Assembly: GCA_900169235.1 (NCBI GenBank)
Contig: FWCC01000124.1
Span: forward strand, 186,001 to 250,000
DNA from: Zarea fungicola
Lineage: Eukaryota > Ascomycota > Sordariomycetes > Hypocreales > Cordycipitaceae
DNA length: 64,000 nucleotides
Reading direction: 5' to 3'
Position 1 is the first letter of the stretch, and each line of letters begins with the position of its first letter. The translations under genes and the position numbers were made by a program. The notes under the pieces are model-generated. The model was given only the letters and a program-made list of their open reading frames with translations, was not told the origin of the DNA and did no database searches. Positions 11,240 through 21,774 of this stretch are shown here, one piece after another.

Positions 11240-12193
11240 TTAGTCTAGTTCATCATTAACTTGGTAGACGTGGCGATTTCGGCTAGGGTCCTTGCGCATG
11301 GCTTGGCCAGAGCCAGTGAAGCCCACTATAACAAGACATACGTTAGCATAATCTCACATGTGATGTTGTGTGGTAAAACGAACCTCTAGCATGGATGCCT
11401 TCTGGCGTCCTAAACATGCTGTCCTTCTTCTGCGACTTTCCAAACTTGGATTTGGCGTTGAAATCCTGCCACTTGGTCTTGCCAGCCTCGAGTTCCTTTT
11501 TGGCCTTAATCTTCTTCGGTTTCGGCGGTTTCGCATCAGCATTGCCATCTTTGTTGGCATTGGGATATGTTGTAGCGCCGGCGGAGGATACAAAACCAGG
11601 CTGAGGTGGTCCGGCTGAGGCTGTCGGTGGCGCTGCTGGCTCCTCTGCCTTTCTTTTGTTCGATATTGGGCGAATATCGCGCGAGCGTAGAGTTTCGGTA
11701 GCATCATAGCTCTTGAACTTGACAACATAAACACGCGCCGATGCTGAACCAGTGATGGACGTGATCTTGGCAGGGTAAAAGCCCTTGTCACCAGACATCC
11801 ACTTGGCCATCACCATGTCGTTTACTTGGTACGTAACGGGGCTGTCGTCCTTCTCCTCAGGCGGCGGCGGTGCGGCCTTTTTGAATGCTGGGTGGTTCTC
11901 GCGCGACCATTTCTCGGGCTCCGGCGGCGGTGATGGCTGCTTTGGCGCTGGCTTAGGGGCCTGTTTCTGCTTCAGTTCTGCAATGCTTTCATCGAGGAGA
12001 TTGATAAAGTTTGTCAACTCTTCCTTGAGGGAGGTGAGCTCGGCATTGCTAGGGTCGTCGCGCAACTGTAGTAGAACGAGATCAAGCTATGTGTATGGTT
12101 AGTAGTGCATGGTAGTACGAGCTGGACATTTTGGGGATGTACCTGTTCCTGATACAATCCCTTCTCCTCTTCAATATCCGCAAGGCCAGACAT
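11240..12193 (-). CDS. SPF30/SMNDC1-type Tudor-domain splicing factor
   Basis: Three exons, 12193-12143, 12086-11384 and 11325-11240, with introns of 56 and 58 nt, give 279 residues. The N-terminus is a short coiled coil (SGLADIEEEKGLYQEQ joined to LDLVLLQLRDD). A Tudor domain follows at about residues 90-150 (NDMVMAKWMSGDKGFYPAKI, then YVVKFKSYDATETLRSRDIRPI). The C-terminal KWQDFNAKSKFGKSQKKDSMFRTPEG and VGFTGSGQAMRKDP are the conserved tail of the family known as survival-of-motor-neuron-related splicing factor 30. It binds dimethylarginine on Sm proteins and is needed for tri-snRNP assembly. It is expected in the nucleus. The gene is head-to-head with the Tco89-like gene about 1.2 kb away. 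Confidence 0.88.
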
Positions 12194-13354
12194 TCTATGG
12201 CGGATGTTTATATTTAGTGTTTCGTTACGGCGAAGAGTGGTTCGTCCTGCGATGACAGAGGCAGTATCGAAGGATGACGAATGACGTCTGGAGGAGATGC
12301 TGGATCAGAATGGCTTGAAAACTTACCAAAAGTGGAGCACGTGATGCAATCTACATACATCTACAGGATGTAGCACTGAGCACACGGTAAAAAAATAGGG
12401 CAATTGCCAAGACCTTTTGGATTAGACATGTATGTATAAAAAAGCGGACGCTATTGGGTAAAGCAATTGTATCGGGTTACTTGCTCTGGATCTATTTTAT
12501 TCATTTAGTAGACCTCTCGCATTATGAACAGTGTTGATGAGCAGGTGGCACCTTCGCACCACACGGCAGACCAGCTGGAAAGAAAGACCATTATTAATCT
12601 TGAAATTGCCATACGTTATCACAGCGTTATCACGCGTGATTTGTACGCCTCACCTAACTGTACTGATAATAAGTCTTGTTCGCGATGACTACTACTGGCG
12701 GACATGACAACTGATGGCTACCCACTCTGTGAGTGGTTGTACCCAGTCCTCCAGGTAGGTTGGCGGCCTGGAACGAAGCCTGTGTTGGCCCCAGCGACAG
12801 CGGTCAGTGCCTTCCAGAACTACTAGGCCTAGTTTGGACCCTGTTTGGTTGTCCATCCAGCGAGACCTCATATAGGCCTCACTCAAATCTCCCTCTGTTT
12901 CCGACTTTCCGGAATCCATCAATCCAACATCCCTCATCAACAATTTCCATACGCACCATCGCTCGACCACCGTGCACTGCTCTTCGCGACCCAAGTCGCA
13001 GCCTGACCGTCACACCGTCATCAATTGGCCACTTGGTGCTCAGTGCAGCTGCTGTGTCGCGCCTGCAGCCCTTGTTCAGTGACGACGCATCTAACCCAGC
13101 GTCGCATCAGCCTTCTTTTTTTTGTTTCTTTTCACCAGCAAGATCACTGTCTCACTCTCGCCTCCAACTGTTCAATTCAGCACTGCATCGAGCTATCGTT
13201 TCCCCGCGAGCTTACATTTCCTACTTGGTCCGAAGTTCGGTACTCTCTACAGCCGCTTCTAACTGGCCCCTCTCCGCTGCCCACCACACCCAACCGAACA
13301 ACCCTGTCGCAGCCGCGAGTTGCTGTGCTGTCAGCGCAGCCCTTCCAGCGAACC
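12194..13354. promoter_or_regulatory. Divergent promoter region, SPF30-like and Tco89-like genes
   Basis: The region is 1.16 kb. The right half (about 12870-13350) is pyrimidine-rich and open in several frames. It looks like the long 5' leader of the gene starting at 13355, and one open frame enters that gene in frame without an ATG until 13355. I see no repeat or RNA gene. Confidence 0.45.
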
Positions 13355-15022
13355 ATGGTGCGAGAAACGGAAATGGACAACGCACCTGCAGCACCCGATG
13401 GCCAATCAAAACACCGCGACTCCGACGCCCACAGCGATGTCTCTGCAGGTGCGACGAATCAGCATCGCCCGAAACAGCAGCACCAAAAGCACCACCATGT
13501 CGGTGGTCGACTACATGCCCGCGTCCCCTCAGCCAAGGTCCTCCATACAAAGTCACATCAGCATGGTCAGGCTGCGCCCAGGCTAAACAGGCGCACAACG
13601 TCCCCTGGCGACCGTGACGCCAATCGCCGTTCCACGACTCATCGCCGCGTCAATAGCGAAGTTAAGCTATCGCGTGACAACTCCACGCCAAATCTGCCCA
13701 AGAGCGCCTCCCATTCTAGTCTAAAGCGCAACCGCTCTAGTGTTGAAGTTGCGAAGCGCAACCGCTCGTCCGATAAACTCGAGCGCAACCCTGCTACCAG
13801 TGCAATCAACAGTCATAAATCACATAAATCGCAGGTGACTTTCGATATTGGCATTGAGGATCCAGAGGACGAATGGGTTGATGCTAGCGGGTCTAATTCG
13901 CCGCACATGTCACGAAAGGGTTCTATAATCAGCAGTGGGCAATCTTCTCTGCAGCGTCATCCTGCGTCGAACGGAAATTCGAGACCGCAAACTCCTAGCC
14001 AATCTACAGCTCCATCTGCACAGCCATCCGCCGATACTTCCCCTTCGGAGCAAGAGAGACTACGTCACAAGGAGTATCTCACTTCGCGCGTACTCAAGCG
14101 CGTTATGTCTTCTGTCGCAACAACGCAGATGGCAACTGAAATGGCGCAGGCGGATCTTCCTCGCCACTCACCCGAATCAGATGGTGCTCATCCGAATGGG
14201 TCATCACTATCGACATCAGGCAACCAGGATGGGCTAACATCTAGATTTGTTGAACCCCCCGGTTCTGCTCTCGTCAGTGAGGGTTCATTCTATAATCCAC
14301 CAAACGGTTCGAGATTGTTGCCGGTATCTTCACCTCGAGCGCAATCGTCTGCTAGTTTGGTACAAAATGGCACTAAATCGATGCTCTCTGACGTTGACAA
14401 CACTGCGCTCATACCAAAATCCACGGGTCGCAACACCGGTCATCGGGCAGAAACATCCCGAACACAACAGAAGCTTAACCTTCAGCGTCAAAGCTCTGCA
14501 CTCGAGCCTGGTCAAGCAGCAGGAGTGGTTGGTGGCGCTGCTGGCCCTTTGATTGGAATTGGTGGTGTGGGATATGACGGCGCCGTGAGTCGAGACCCAC
14601 GGGTAAACAGGCTCATGGAAAGAACTGGCATGGAGTATCTCGTAGTGCGAAGATGCCAGAATCCCATTGCTCGCTCGCTGAACCGTCTCGGCCGCCTACC
14701 GGAGCTGGAAAAAAGCAAGCGCATCCCGCGACCCAGTACGCCATTAACCAACGGCAAGCGAACAACAACACCGGCAGCTGAGGGCCAGGCACGCCATGCG
14801 CGCAACGTGAGCATGCCGGATCCTCGGCAAACGGCGGCTTCGCGGCGCGTGACATCCATTCGGGCAAATGGTGCTGGTTCCAGCTTCGATGGCGACGAAG
14901 CGCCTGCGCGCCAGGGTGAAAGAATGAGCGGCTCGAGCGCTGCAGGTGACGAGCCCGACGACACGGCGACTCTGCTGAGAAACTTGTGGGAGTCAATGGA
15001 ATTGAGCACAAGCACCGACTAG
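13355..15022 (+). CDS. Tco89-like TORC1 subunit, largely disordered
   Basis: A single open frame of 555 residues starts at ATG 13355-13357 in an excellent context (AACCATGG). The frame is open upstream, but there is no ATG in it before this one. The protein is Ser/Asn/Pro/His-rich and mostly disordered. Conserved islands are VTFDIGIEDPEDEWVDASGS, RLRHKEYLTSRVLKRVMSS, SRFVEPPGSALVSEGSFYN, SRTQQKLNLQRQSSALEPG and RDPRVNRLMERTGMEYLVVR. The DEWVDAS and RTQQKLNLQR elements fit the TCO89 family, a fungal-specific subunit of TOR complex 1 at the vacuole. I recognise this by motif only, so a different Ser-rich fungal scaffold cannot be fully excluded. No intron is evident. Confidence 0.65.
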   Translation: MVRETEMDNAPAAPDGQSKHRDSDAHSDVSAGATNQHRPKQQHQKHHHVGGRLHARVPSAKVLHTKSHQHGQAAPRLNRRTTSPGDRDANRRSTTHRRVNSEVKLSRDNSTPNLPKSASHSSLKRNRSSVEVAKRNRSSDKLERNPATSAINSHKSHKSQVTFDIGIEDPEDEWVDASGSNSPHMSRKGSIISSGQSSLQRHPASNGNSRPQTPSQSTAPSAQPSADTSPSEQERLRHKEYLTSRVLKRVMSSVATTQMATEMAQADLPRHSPESDGAHPNGSSLSTSGNQDGLTSRFVEPPGSALVSEGSFYNPPNGSRLLPVSSPRAQSSASLVQNGTKSMLSDVDNTALIPKSTGRNTGHRAETSRTQQKLNLQRQSSALEPGQAAGVVGGAAGPLIGIGGVGYDGAVSRDPRVNRLMERTGMEYLVVRRCQNPIARSLNRLGRLPELEKSKRIPRPSTPLTNGKRTTTPAAEGQARHARNVSMPDPRQTAASRRVTSIRANGAGSSFDGDEAPARQGERMSGSSAAGDEPDDTATLLRNLWESMELSTSTD

Positions 15023-15572
15023 CCGTGCATATTTCAGTGCTGAAAACAGGAGAGGGACTACAGACAGCAGATTGGCAAAACTTTCTGTTTCTGTGATTAC
15101 GGCCGTATTTGATCTATTGTTTTGGTGCATATTTTTCTCTGCCTTCTTTTCTTTCTTCCTCTCTGCATATGGAGTTGATGGCGCTGTTGCTTTTGCATCT
15201 ATACATCGGTGGGAGACATGGTCCTTTCTAAGCGTACGTACGCTTCACATCATGACATTCGGCTCTAGGTGGACGCTTTTATATACAAATACAATTTATA
15301 TATATTACAATACTTTTGCTTCACAGCTCTTTCACTCTATTGAATACAGTTAAATCGATCATCTAGTAAAACTGAGTATGCAACAGACGCTGAGTTTCTG
15401 CCAGGCGGCGTGGCGCGTCCCATTCCCATAAATTCAATATGGCGTTAACTGCAAGACATTTCTACAAGTCTTTACATCATTTCCCCAAATTCGAGTCCCT
15501 GTAATACGCCGTTCTATGAATACACTCCAGACCTTTCGTATCTGATATGTGGCAGCCAAGGCCATGTAAAGT
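15023..15572. other. Convergent 3' flanks with a 16-bp palindrome
   Basis: This is 550 bp between two convergent stops. At 15230-15245 there is a perfect palindrome AAGCGTACGTACGCTT, and 15280-15320 is AT-rich. The stretch 15434-15572 is open in the frame of the neighbouring kinase but lies beyond its spliced stop and is best read as 3' UTR. It holds UGUAUUCAUA (minus strand, 15524-15515). Confidence 0.45.
15230..15245. repeat. Perfect 16-bp palindrome
   Basis: AAGCGTACGTACGCTT equals its own reverse complement. It lies about 210 bp after the stop of the Tco89-like gene, in the convergent 3' flank. Confidence 0.9.
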
Positions 15573-17725
15573 CTAAACATTGGGCGACAAAAGATCATAT
15601 TTGACACACCGCTCAACCTAAGGCGTTCATTAGTATTGATTTCGTAGCAAAATGGATGGCAACAACAGGAGTAAAGAAAAGAGAGAAAGGCACATACATC
15701 TTCAATGCTCGCCTGCAGAAATTTCCTCGTCTCGAGTCCGACCCACAGGAGAATCATGGAAAAGTCGCCGACACCAGCACCGCTCTGCGTGCTCAGCTGC
15801 CGCAGGATAGGCAGGGAGCTGCTCAGCAGATCCACGTCCGGGTTGAGGCTGCGTCCGATGCCCTCGAGTAGCAAAATGCTAATCACCACATTCACAAAGT
15901 CGCCCTCAAGACGGACGTGGTGTCCACGGACCATGGCGAGCACTTGCTGGAGAATGTCACCAATTTTGACGTTGCCCAGTGCGAGGGTGCGACTCTTGAC
16001 GCCGAGGACGAGGTGCTGCATCTTGAGCGCAAAAACCTCTTTATCCAGCACGGCCTCGGGCTGTCGACAGCGCTCACACATTAGATGCCCGGCCTTGTAG
16101 CCGTCAAACTCAGCGACGGCGCGGAACAGGTCGAGGAAGTTGTTCCGGTTCGTTTCGTTGAGCTCCGTCACCAGGCCAGTATCGATGAAGACGAGCTGCG
16201 GCCGAAAGCCCTCGGCATCAATCTTGGCCAGCTCGGCCTCCCAGGCAGCCATGTCTTTGCGGTGACGGTAGGGACGGAGACGCTCAAGGACCTGCTCCGT
16301 GACGTCGGAGGGGTCCTCGGCTGGCGGTAGATCGGGGCTTTGGCGCATGGGGAGGTCAGGGAGCTCGGGCTTTGCTGAGCGGTAGAAACGCACCATAATG
16401 TTGCCAGGGTGCAGATCGGCGTGGACAAAGTTGTCGAGAAGCAGCATGCGCAAAAACGCATCGAGGCCCTCGTCGGCAATGTCATGTTGAAAGACTCCAC
16501 CGCCATTCTCCATAAAGTCGGCGAGGGGAATGCCCTGCGCAAACTCCTCAATCAGGACGTTGCGCGTCGTGAAATCCGTGTATGGGTACGGGAACCAGGC
16601 GGTTGATCGGTCCTTGAAGTTTTGGCGAAAGGTGGCAAGATTGGCCGCCTCGATACGGAGGTCGAGCTGCAGCTTCATCATTTCACCAAACTGTTCTACC
16701 TCGCCAGGCAAGGAGAGCCACTCCATCGTCGGGATGGCGTTGAGAGCAGACGCAAAGAAGGCCATAATCTTTAGATCGCGTCGAACTGTTCGCTCAACAT
16801 GTGGATGCAGCACTTTGACAGCTACATAAGTTGACGGTACACGATTTGGTGAGCTCATGAGCACGGTTCTGACGTTGTGCTTGACATTTTCTGCAATGTG
16901 CTTTTCCTTGGTAATATCAGAATCGTGCGGTGAAGCCAAGTCTGGTTTTAGCTTCGCCTTGTACACCTGGGCAATTGCACCGACACCTAGAGGCTTCTCG
17001 TCGAATTCGTCAAAAATGTCTTCAAATCGTCGCCCATCAAAGGCTGCTTCAAGAGTATCACGCGTTACTCGCATAGAGTGTGCCGGCGCGTTTGAGTGCA
17101 ACTTGGACAGAGTCTCGCACAGCTCGGTAGGGAAGATGTCTGATCGGGATGCCGCCCATTGCCCGAGCTTGATAAAAGCTGGGCCAGCCAGCTCCATGGC
17201 CTTGACAAGAGAATTATACCACCATAGTGTGCCTCGACGTTCATTGTCCCGCTCTGCGACCCGCCCTCCTACCCAGATGGCCGGCACGGATATAATGACT
17301 GGCACAAAGATGACAACCAGATGCAGAAACCGCACACCCGTGCAAATCGGCTCCCAAAAATACAAGTCTATAAGTAGTAGGGCTTTATGTACGATGAGCA
17401 ACAGTCCGTGATCGTTCTCAGGTATCGTTTTCCGAATTTCCTCTCGCGACAGCTCCAGCATGCGGTGCTCGCCCGTTTGCTCGGTACCGCCATTGTCTTT
17501 CCGCGCGAGCTCCAAGAATGTCGCTGTGCCAATAGCTGCTGCCCCGGCCGATGCCCGCAGTGCTGAAAATCTGTTGTTTTTGCCGCGCCAGTGTGTTTGG
17601 CGTGCTGTGTGCAGCTGCCGAGGGCATGACTGTTGTCGGAAGACGAATGTTGGCGGTTTGAAGGTGCATGCTTGTCGGAAGCTCGAGCGCACGGTCAACC
17701 TGCCGAGCAAAAGGTCAACCCTCAT
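15573..17725 (-). CDS. Mitochondrial UbiB-family atypical kinase, ADCK2/Cqd1-like
   Basis: Two exons, 17725-15698 and 15617-15573, with an 80-nt intron (branch CTAATGA, acceptor CTTAG) give 690 residues. The last exon encodes only VERCVKYDLLSPNV, a more natural end than the unspliced reading, which runs on about 46 codons. The N-terminus is an Arg-rich presequence (residues 1-45) with membrane segments at about 60-75 and 130-152. UbiB signatures: KLGQ (186-189), the Ala-rich loop GVGAIAQVY (248-255), catalytic loop VHADLHPGN (434-442) and metal-binding IDTG (514-517). About 70 residues separate the last two, an insertion also seen in ADCK2. Yeast Cqd1 and Cqd2 affect coenzyme Q distribution from the inner membrane and intermembrane space. 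The gene shares a divergent promoter with heme lyase. Confidence 0.88.
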
Positions 17726-18201
17726 CTCGATTGAGTTAATTGATGTCGCTGCTCGTTATATTATAATGTTTTCATGCTCGAGTTGGTGGCAATGGAAGGT
17801 TGATGTTGATGGAGGGCGTGACCTTGTTCCGGCGTCTGCCGACGAGCTTTGAGCACAGCTGCCCACTTGGCGATAAAGTCAGTGACGTACCTGCATTGAA
17901 GAGGATAGCATGTGCAAGCAGCTGGGCTGAGCTGTTAGTAGCCATGCCACTTCGCTGGTACATTTCCTTAACTACAAAGTCACTACTAAGCAATACAGGC
18001 TGCCCACCCCGTAGCGGCCACGGCGCCCCACGGAGATGCCGGCATGGCGCGATAAAGATTAGAAATTTCTCCCCGTTCTGTCCCTGAATATTTTCAGCCA
18101 GCGCTTGCTCATGTTAGCGGCTCGTTCCAGCCAAATCCTGAACCCTGCCTTGTCATCACATTTGTTCCAACATCTTCATCCGGCGCACCACACCTTTCGC
18201 C
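17726..18201. promoter_or_regulatory. Divergent promoter of two mitochondrial genes
   Basis: These 476 bp separate the ATG of the UbiB-type kinase (minus) from the ATG of cytochrome c heme lyase (plus). Both products are mitochondrial. No protein-coding potential of its own is convincing. Shared control elements are expected but I cannot name them from sequence. Confidence 0.6.
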
Positions 18202-19367
18202 ATGGGCTGGTTCTGGGCTGATCAGACACCTGCTGTTGGGCATATGCCTAGCAGCCACCCCGCGGTCATTGCAGGAAAGGAGCCTCCGGTAAGTAGAAGC
18301 GCGCAAAACGCCACGCAAGTGCAAAGATGTCATCGACAATCGAGGAAGCTAACTGGTCCCTTGATAGGCCGGCTGTCCGATGCACAAAAAATCGCTCGAT
18401 AAACTGAACCCGCATGCCGAAGCCGCAAAACCTGCAGCCCCCATCCCGTCGACCACGGGCGGCTGTCCAGTTCCTCACGACCAACGCGCTGCTGCTGTTG
18501 CCGCCGTAGGCTCTGCGACCGCTTCTACCGAAGAGCCCAAATCAATCCTATCACAGCTGAACCCTCTCAACTACATGTTCCCAGACTTGTCCCAGAAGCC
18601 GGCGGCCAACCAGAAGATTGCGCTGCCAACGACAAGAGAAGAATCCACCATCCCCAAGGCCGACGGTGCAGGCACCTGGGAGTACCCGTCTCCTCAGCAA
18701 ATGTACAATGCGCTGCTGCGCAAGGGATACACAGACACAGACATTACAGCCGTCGAGTCTATGGTATCCGTCCACAACTTTCTGAATGAGGGTGCGTGGG
18801 CAGAGGTCGTAGGCTGGGAACAGCGCTTTGCGCATGGTCTGTACAAGGGCTGGCAGATTTGCAAGCGCGGCGAGGAACACGTTGAGGAGGAGGTAAACCG
18901 CCACTGGGACGGCAAAGATGTTGAGCCCAGTCTTGTCCGGTTCCAGGGACGGCCGAAGGAGATGACCCCCAAGGCGGCCATGCTTCAGGTTCTGGGCTGG
19001 ATCTACCCGTCCAAGTTTGAGTACGCTCTTGAACCTCATGGCAATAAATTAAAAATCATGCCATTTTGCTAACAATTTACACAGAACCGAGCCTCCGTTT
19101 GATCGACACGACTGGTATGTCTCAAGAAACGTCAACGGCGAGGAAAAGGAGATCCGTTACGTCATTGACTACTACTCTGGCGAACCCGAGGCCAGCGGTG
19201 AACCTGTATTCTACCTTGACGTACGGCCCGCAGCTACGGCCCAGGGTGCTGCCGAGAGAATCATTCGATGGAGTACCGATGTATGGTGGAAGGCCATTGG
19301 TGGCGACGTGCGAGAGCAGAATCCGCAGCCCTTCTTCCGTTACGGCTCCCCCAAGCCATTCGGTTAA
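18202..19367 (+). CDS. Cytochrome c heme lyase (holocytochrome c synthase)
   Basis: Three exons, 18202-18288, 18368-19020 and 19085-19367, with introns of 79 and 64 nt, give 340 residues. The second intron splits a Glu codon and restores the family-typical [13 protein letters not shown]. Two CP heme-regulatory motifs occur (GCPMH and GCPVPHD), then [12 protein letters not shown], the [17 protein letters not shown] block, [16 protein letters not shown] with the heme-ligand His, and the end VFYLDVRPA...DVWWKAIGG. The enzyme sits in the intermembrane space and attaches heme covalently to the CXXCH of apocytochrome c. Fungi have paralogues for cytochrome c (Cyc3) and c1 (Cyt2). I cannot decide between them by eye, though the MGWFWAD start fits the cytochrome c enzyme better. 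Confidence 0.93.
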
Positions 19368-19655
19368 CGTGACGTTTCTTGAACGGTTAATGTCGTTTCT
19401 TTATGTGTTTCTAGATGTACTTTTTTTTCTCTCTCATGGACTAGCGATGCAATGCATGTAATATGGCCTTCTTGTAGGTCTCTCCTCTCAAAATGGCGGA
19501 AGGTTTGTAATCATAGTGTACGTCAGGTGTAAGACTTTTCTTGAAAAAATAATAATAAAGCGCAATGCATTGGGTATGACTTTTGTAACTCTTTCCCTAT
19601 TTCTCCTTTTTCTTCATCACACATGTGACGTCTCCTTGCCCTTACTTCTTTGTAT

Positions 19656-20575
19656 TCATTGCACCTTTTTTGCAGACAACTTAGTCGTGGTTGTTGAGGA
19701 CAGCAAGTTCTTGACGTCGCCAAAGTATCCAGCGCGCCCAAATTCATAAGCAGTCCACAGGAATACACCTGCATACGCAAAAACATTTCCGAATGCAAAC
19801 GCACTGAGCTCCGCTTCTGCAATGTCGTTCATCGTATACCCAACGCCGAAATACTCGTGGATCTGCTGCTTGGGCCATTTGCTACTCATCACCCACCCAC
19901 CGGTGTAGATGAGAATGACACCCAATCGCTCCATAGAGATGATGCATGCGCAAATGGTGTGCAAAACGGCCCACTTCCTGTGCTGTACAAATTGCCGGGC
20001 CCGCGCGGTGAGGGCCGTCTTGTACATTGTGAACCAGTAAAAGGGCGCGACGAGGTATGTGCTGAGCTCAAACGTGGGCCAGCTTATGCGGAAACCCTTG
20101 AATGTGTGTGCGTGAAACATGTCTTCGTGCGTGTAGGCATTCTTGGAAAGAAAAAACCAGTAACCGGTTATACTGAGGATGAGAGACATGGAGAGGGCGA
20201 CATAGCCTGCTGTCCGGTGGTACACGGGCCACTTCTTACGGAGACTGTCAATGTGCTGCAGGGGCATGGCGATGCTCCAGATGATTGCTGGCAAGGCGTG
20301 AAGACCTCTGTATACCCACATAGGGGCTGTCTTTTGCCTGTAGTTGATGAAATGATCGCCAGACTGCATCACATGGTTACTGATCTGTTGTTGAGCCATT
20401 GTATCTTGGGTAGGTGGCTTACGGGCAGACGGCTAGTTGAAAACAAAGGCGCTAGTTTTCTCTTTTCAACTCGATGGCCCGAGTCGATAAAGGCAAAAAC
20501 AGCAGCAGCGATCATTATAATGCTGAGTGGTATGATGATCTTCTGGGAGATCCGGACTGGTGGTTTGGCTGCCAT
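19656..20575 (-). CDS. DUF2306-like multi-pass membrane protein, first exon uncertain
   Basis: The main exon ends at 19656 and runs up to about 20384. It contains MWVYRGLHALPAIIWS, YHRTAGYVALSMSLILSITGYWF, an amphipathic APFYWFTMYKTAL, VLHTICACIISMERLGVILIY and FAFGNVFAYAGVFLWTAYEF, that is about five or six membrane segments with conserved His and Arg residues, as in DUF2306 proteins. A separate ATG at 20573-20575 opens a frame with one more membrane segment (IIIPLSIIMIAAAVFAFI). It can be joined in phase either by a 38-nt intron (20422-20385), which is unusually short, or by an 86-nt intron from a weaker GTTGAA donor. Alternatively translation starts at the ATG 20397-20399, giving 247 residues. 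The function is unknown. Confidence 0.6.
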
Positions 20576-21774
20576 TCTGTACGTGGGAGAACTTTTGTGA
20601 GTTGGTAGAAGAACAGCGACAGCGTATCGCAAAAGTAAGTAGGAACCAATGAGGAAAAATAAATTGAGAAAAATAAATTGGAGTTGATTCAAGGCAAGTT
20701 CGAGCTATGTCTGTTGGAAAGAAATCTCAGGTTCAAACTTTATTTCAAGCAGGCGGTTCCAGCTTGCAAAAATCCAGGAACAGCCCAAATCAACGGCGGC
20801 TTTCCTTGTGTATAGAACTCAAGCGCTGGTCGATTTCTGCGCGTATATTATTAAAACAAACTAAGAAACTATCAGGAAAAGGAGGAAAAACTGTTCTTTT
20901 AATATATGAGTCGGGAAATCGGGAAATGTTGTTGACTGTGATGAGAAAATTCAGCGATGACGATAACGTCAACAGGCCGATTTTGACATGTGCCGAAGCA
21001 GTTGAGAGTGCTTGGCCAGCGGTGTGGGGCCGCGCCTCAACAAATTATTCATAAACATGGCACGTCCAAGTTAAACCACATCTTTTATGAAATATAACCA
21101 TATACGAAGTCCTGGGCCGCTGTAGCACGTATTTAGCCCGATTGCTGAAGAACATAACTATTTGGCTTGAACTACTACTATCCAATTGCACGGTGTGCAC
21201 GTTGTAGCTGAGTCTGTTTAAGGTCTTGCATTAGTAAACCCTCGCAGAGATCCTTACTCTTTGTCTGGCCTTTAAATCTTCTCTTTCTACATTTGTGGGG
21301 TTGCCATCTGTTCGATATCAGTTTGTGGAAAGTTACGTCTGGCCTCCTCTATCTCAGTATAACCAGGGACAAAAGGGGGGTTTTCCATTTTGGTATCAGT
21401 GAACTACCGTAAGATTCAAGTGTAGAAAGTAGCCAGAAAAGGAGGGAGTATGGAAGATATACATGGTACATCGTCATCATTCCCACTCAAATCTCCGATT
21501 GATTGCTGCCACTGTAATACATCCCGAGTCTTCATCCAATAAACATCAAGGTATTATTAGACGCCGGCGTTTGGGTTAACTGAGTGGATCCGTAGCGGTT
21601 TTTCTCTTTTTTGGTGTCGAGTCTGCACAAGTTTGCCAACTAGCTCTTCTCAAGGCCCGCTAAAAAGTTGAACCAGACACTGATTTTCATCTCCAAGCAG
21701 CACCAACAGGCCGATCCAGCCCGGCCACGGAAAACTTCACTTTGGGGCTCGTATCTGCCATCGAGCGATTGGAG
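20576..21774. promoter_or_regulatory. Divergent intergenic region, 1.2 kb
   Basis: It lies between the membrane protein gene (minus) and the RRM protein gene (plus). The part at 20640-20950 is A-rich on the plus strand. A 115-residue open frame at 20707-21054 has no recognisable character and starts in a GC-poor stretch, so I do not call it. No repeat is seen. Confidence 0.4.

Noticed and set aside
20707..21054. 115-codon frame between the DUF2306-like and RRM genes
   Set aside because: It has no recognisable motif, sits in a divergent promoter region, and could arise by chance.
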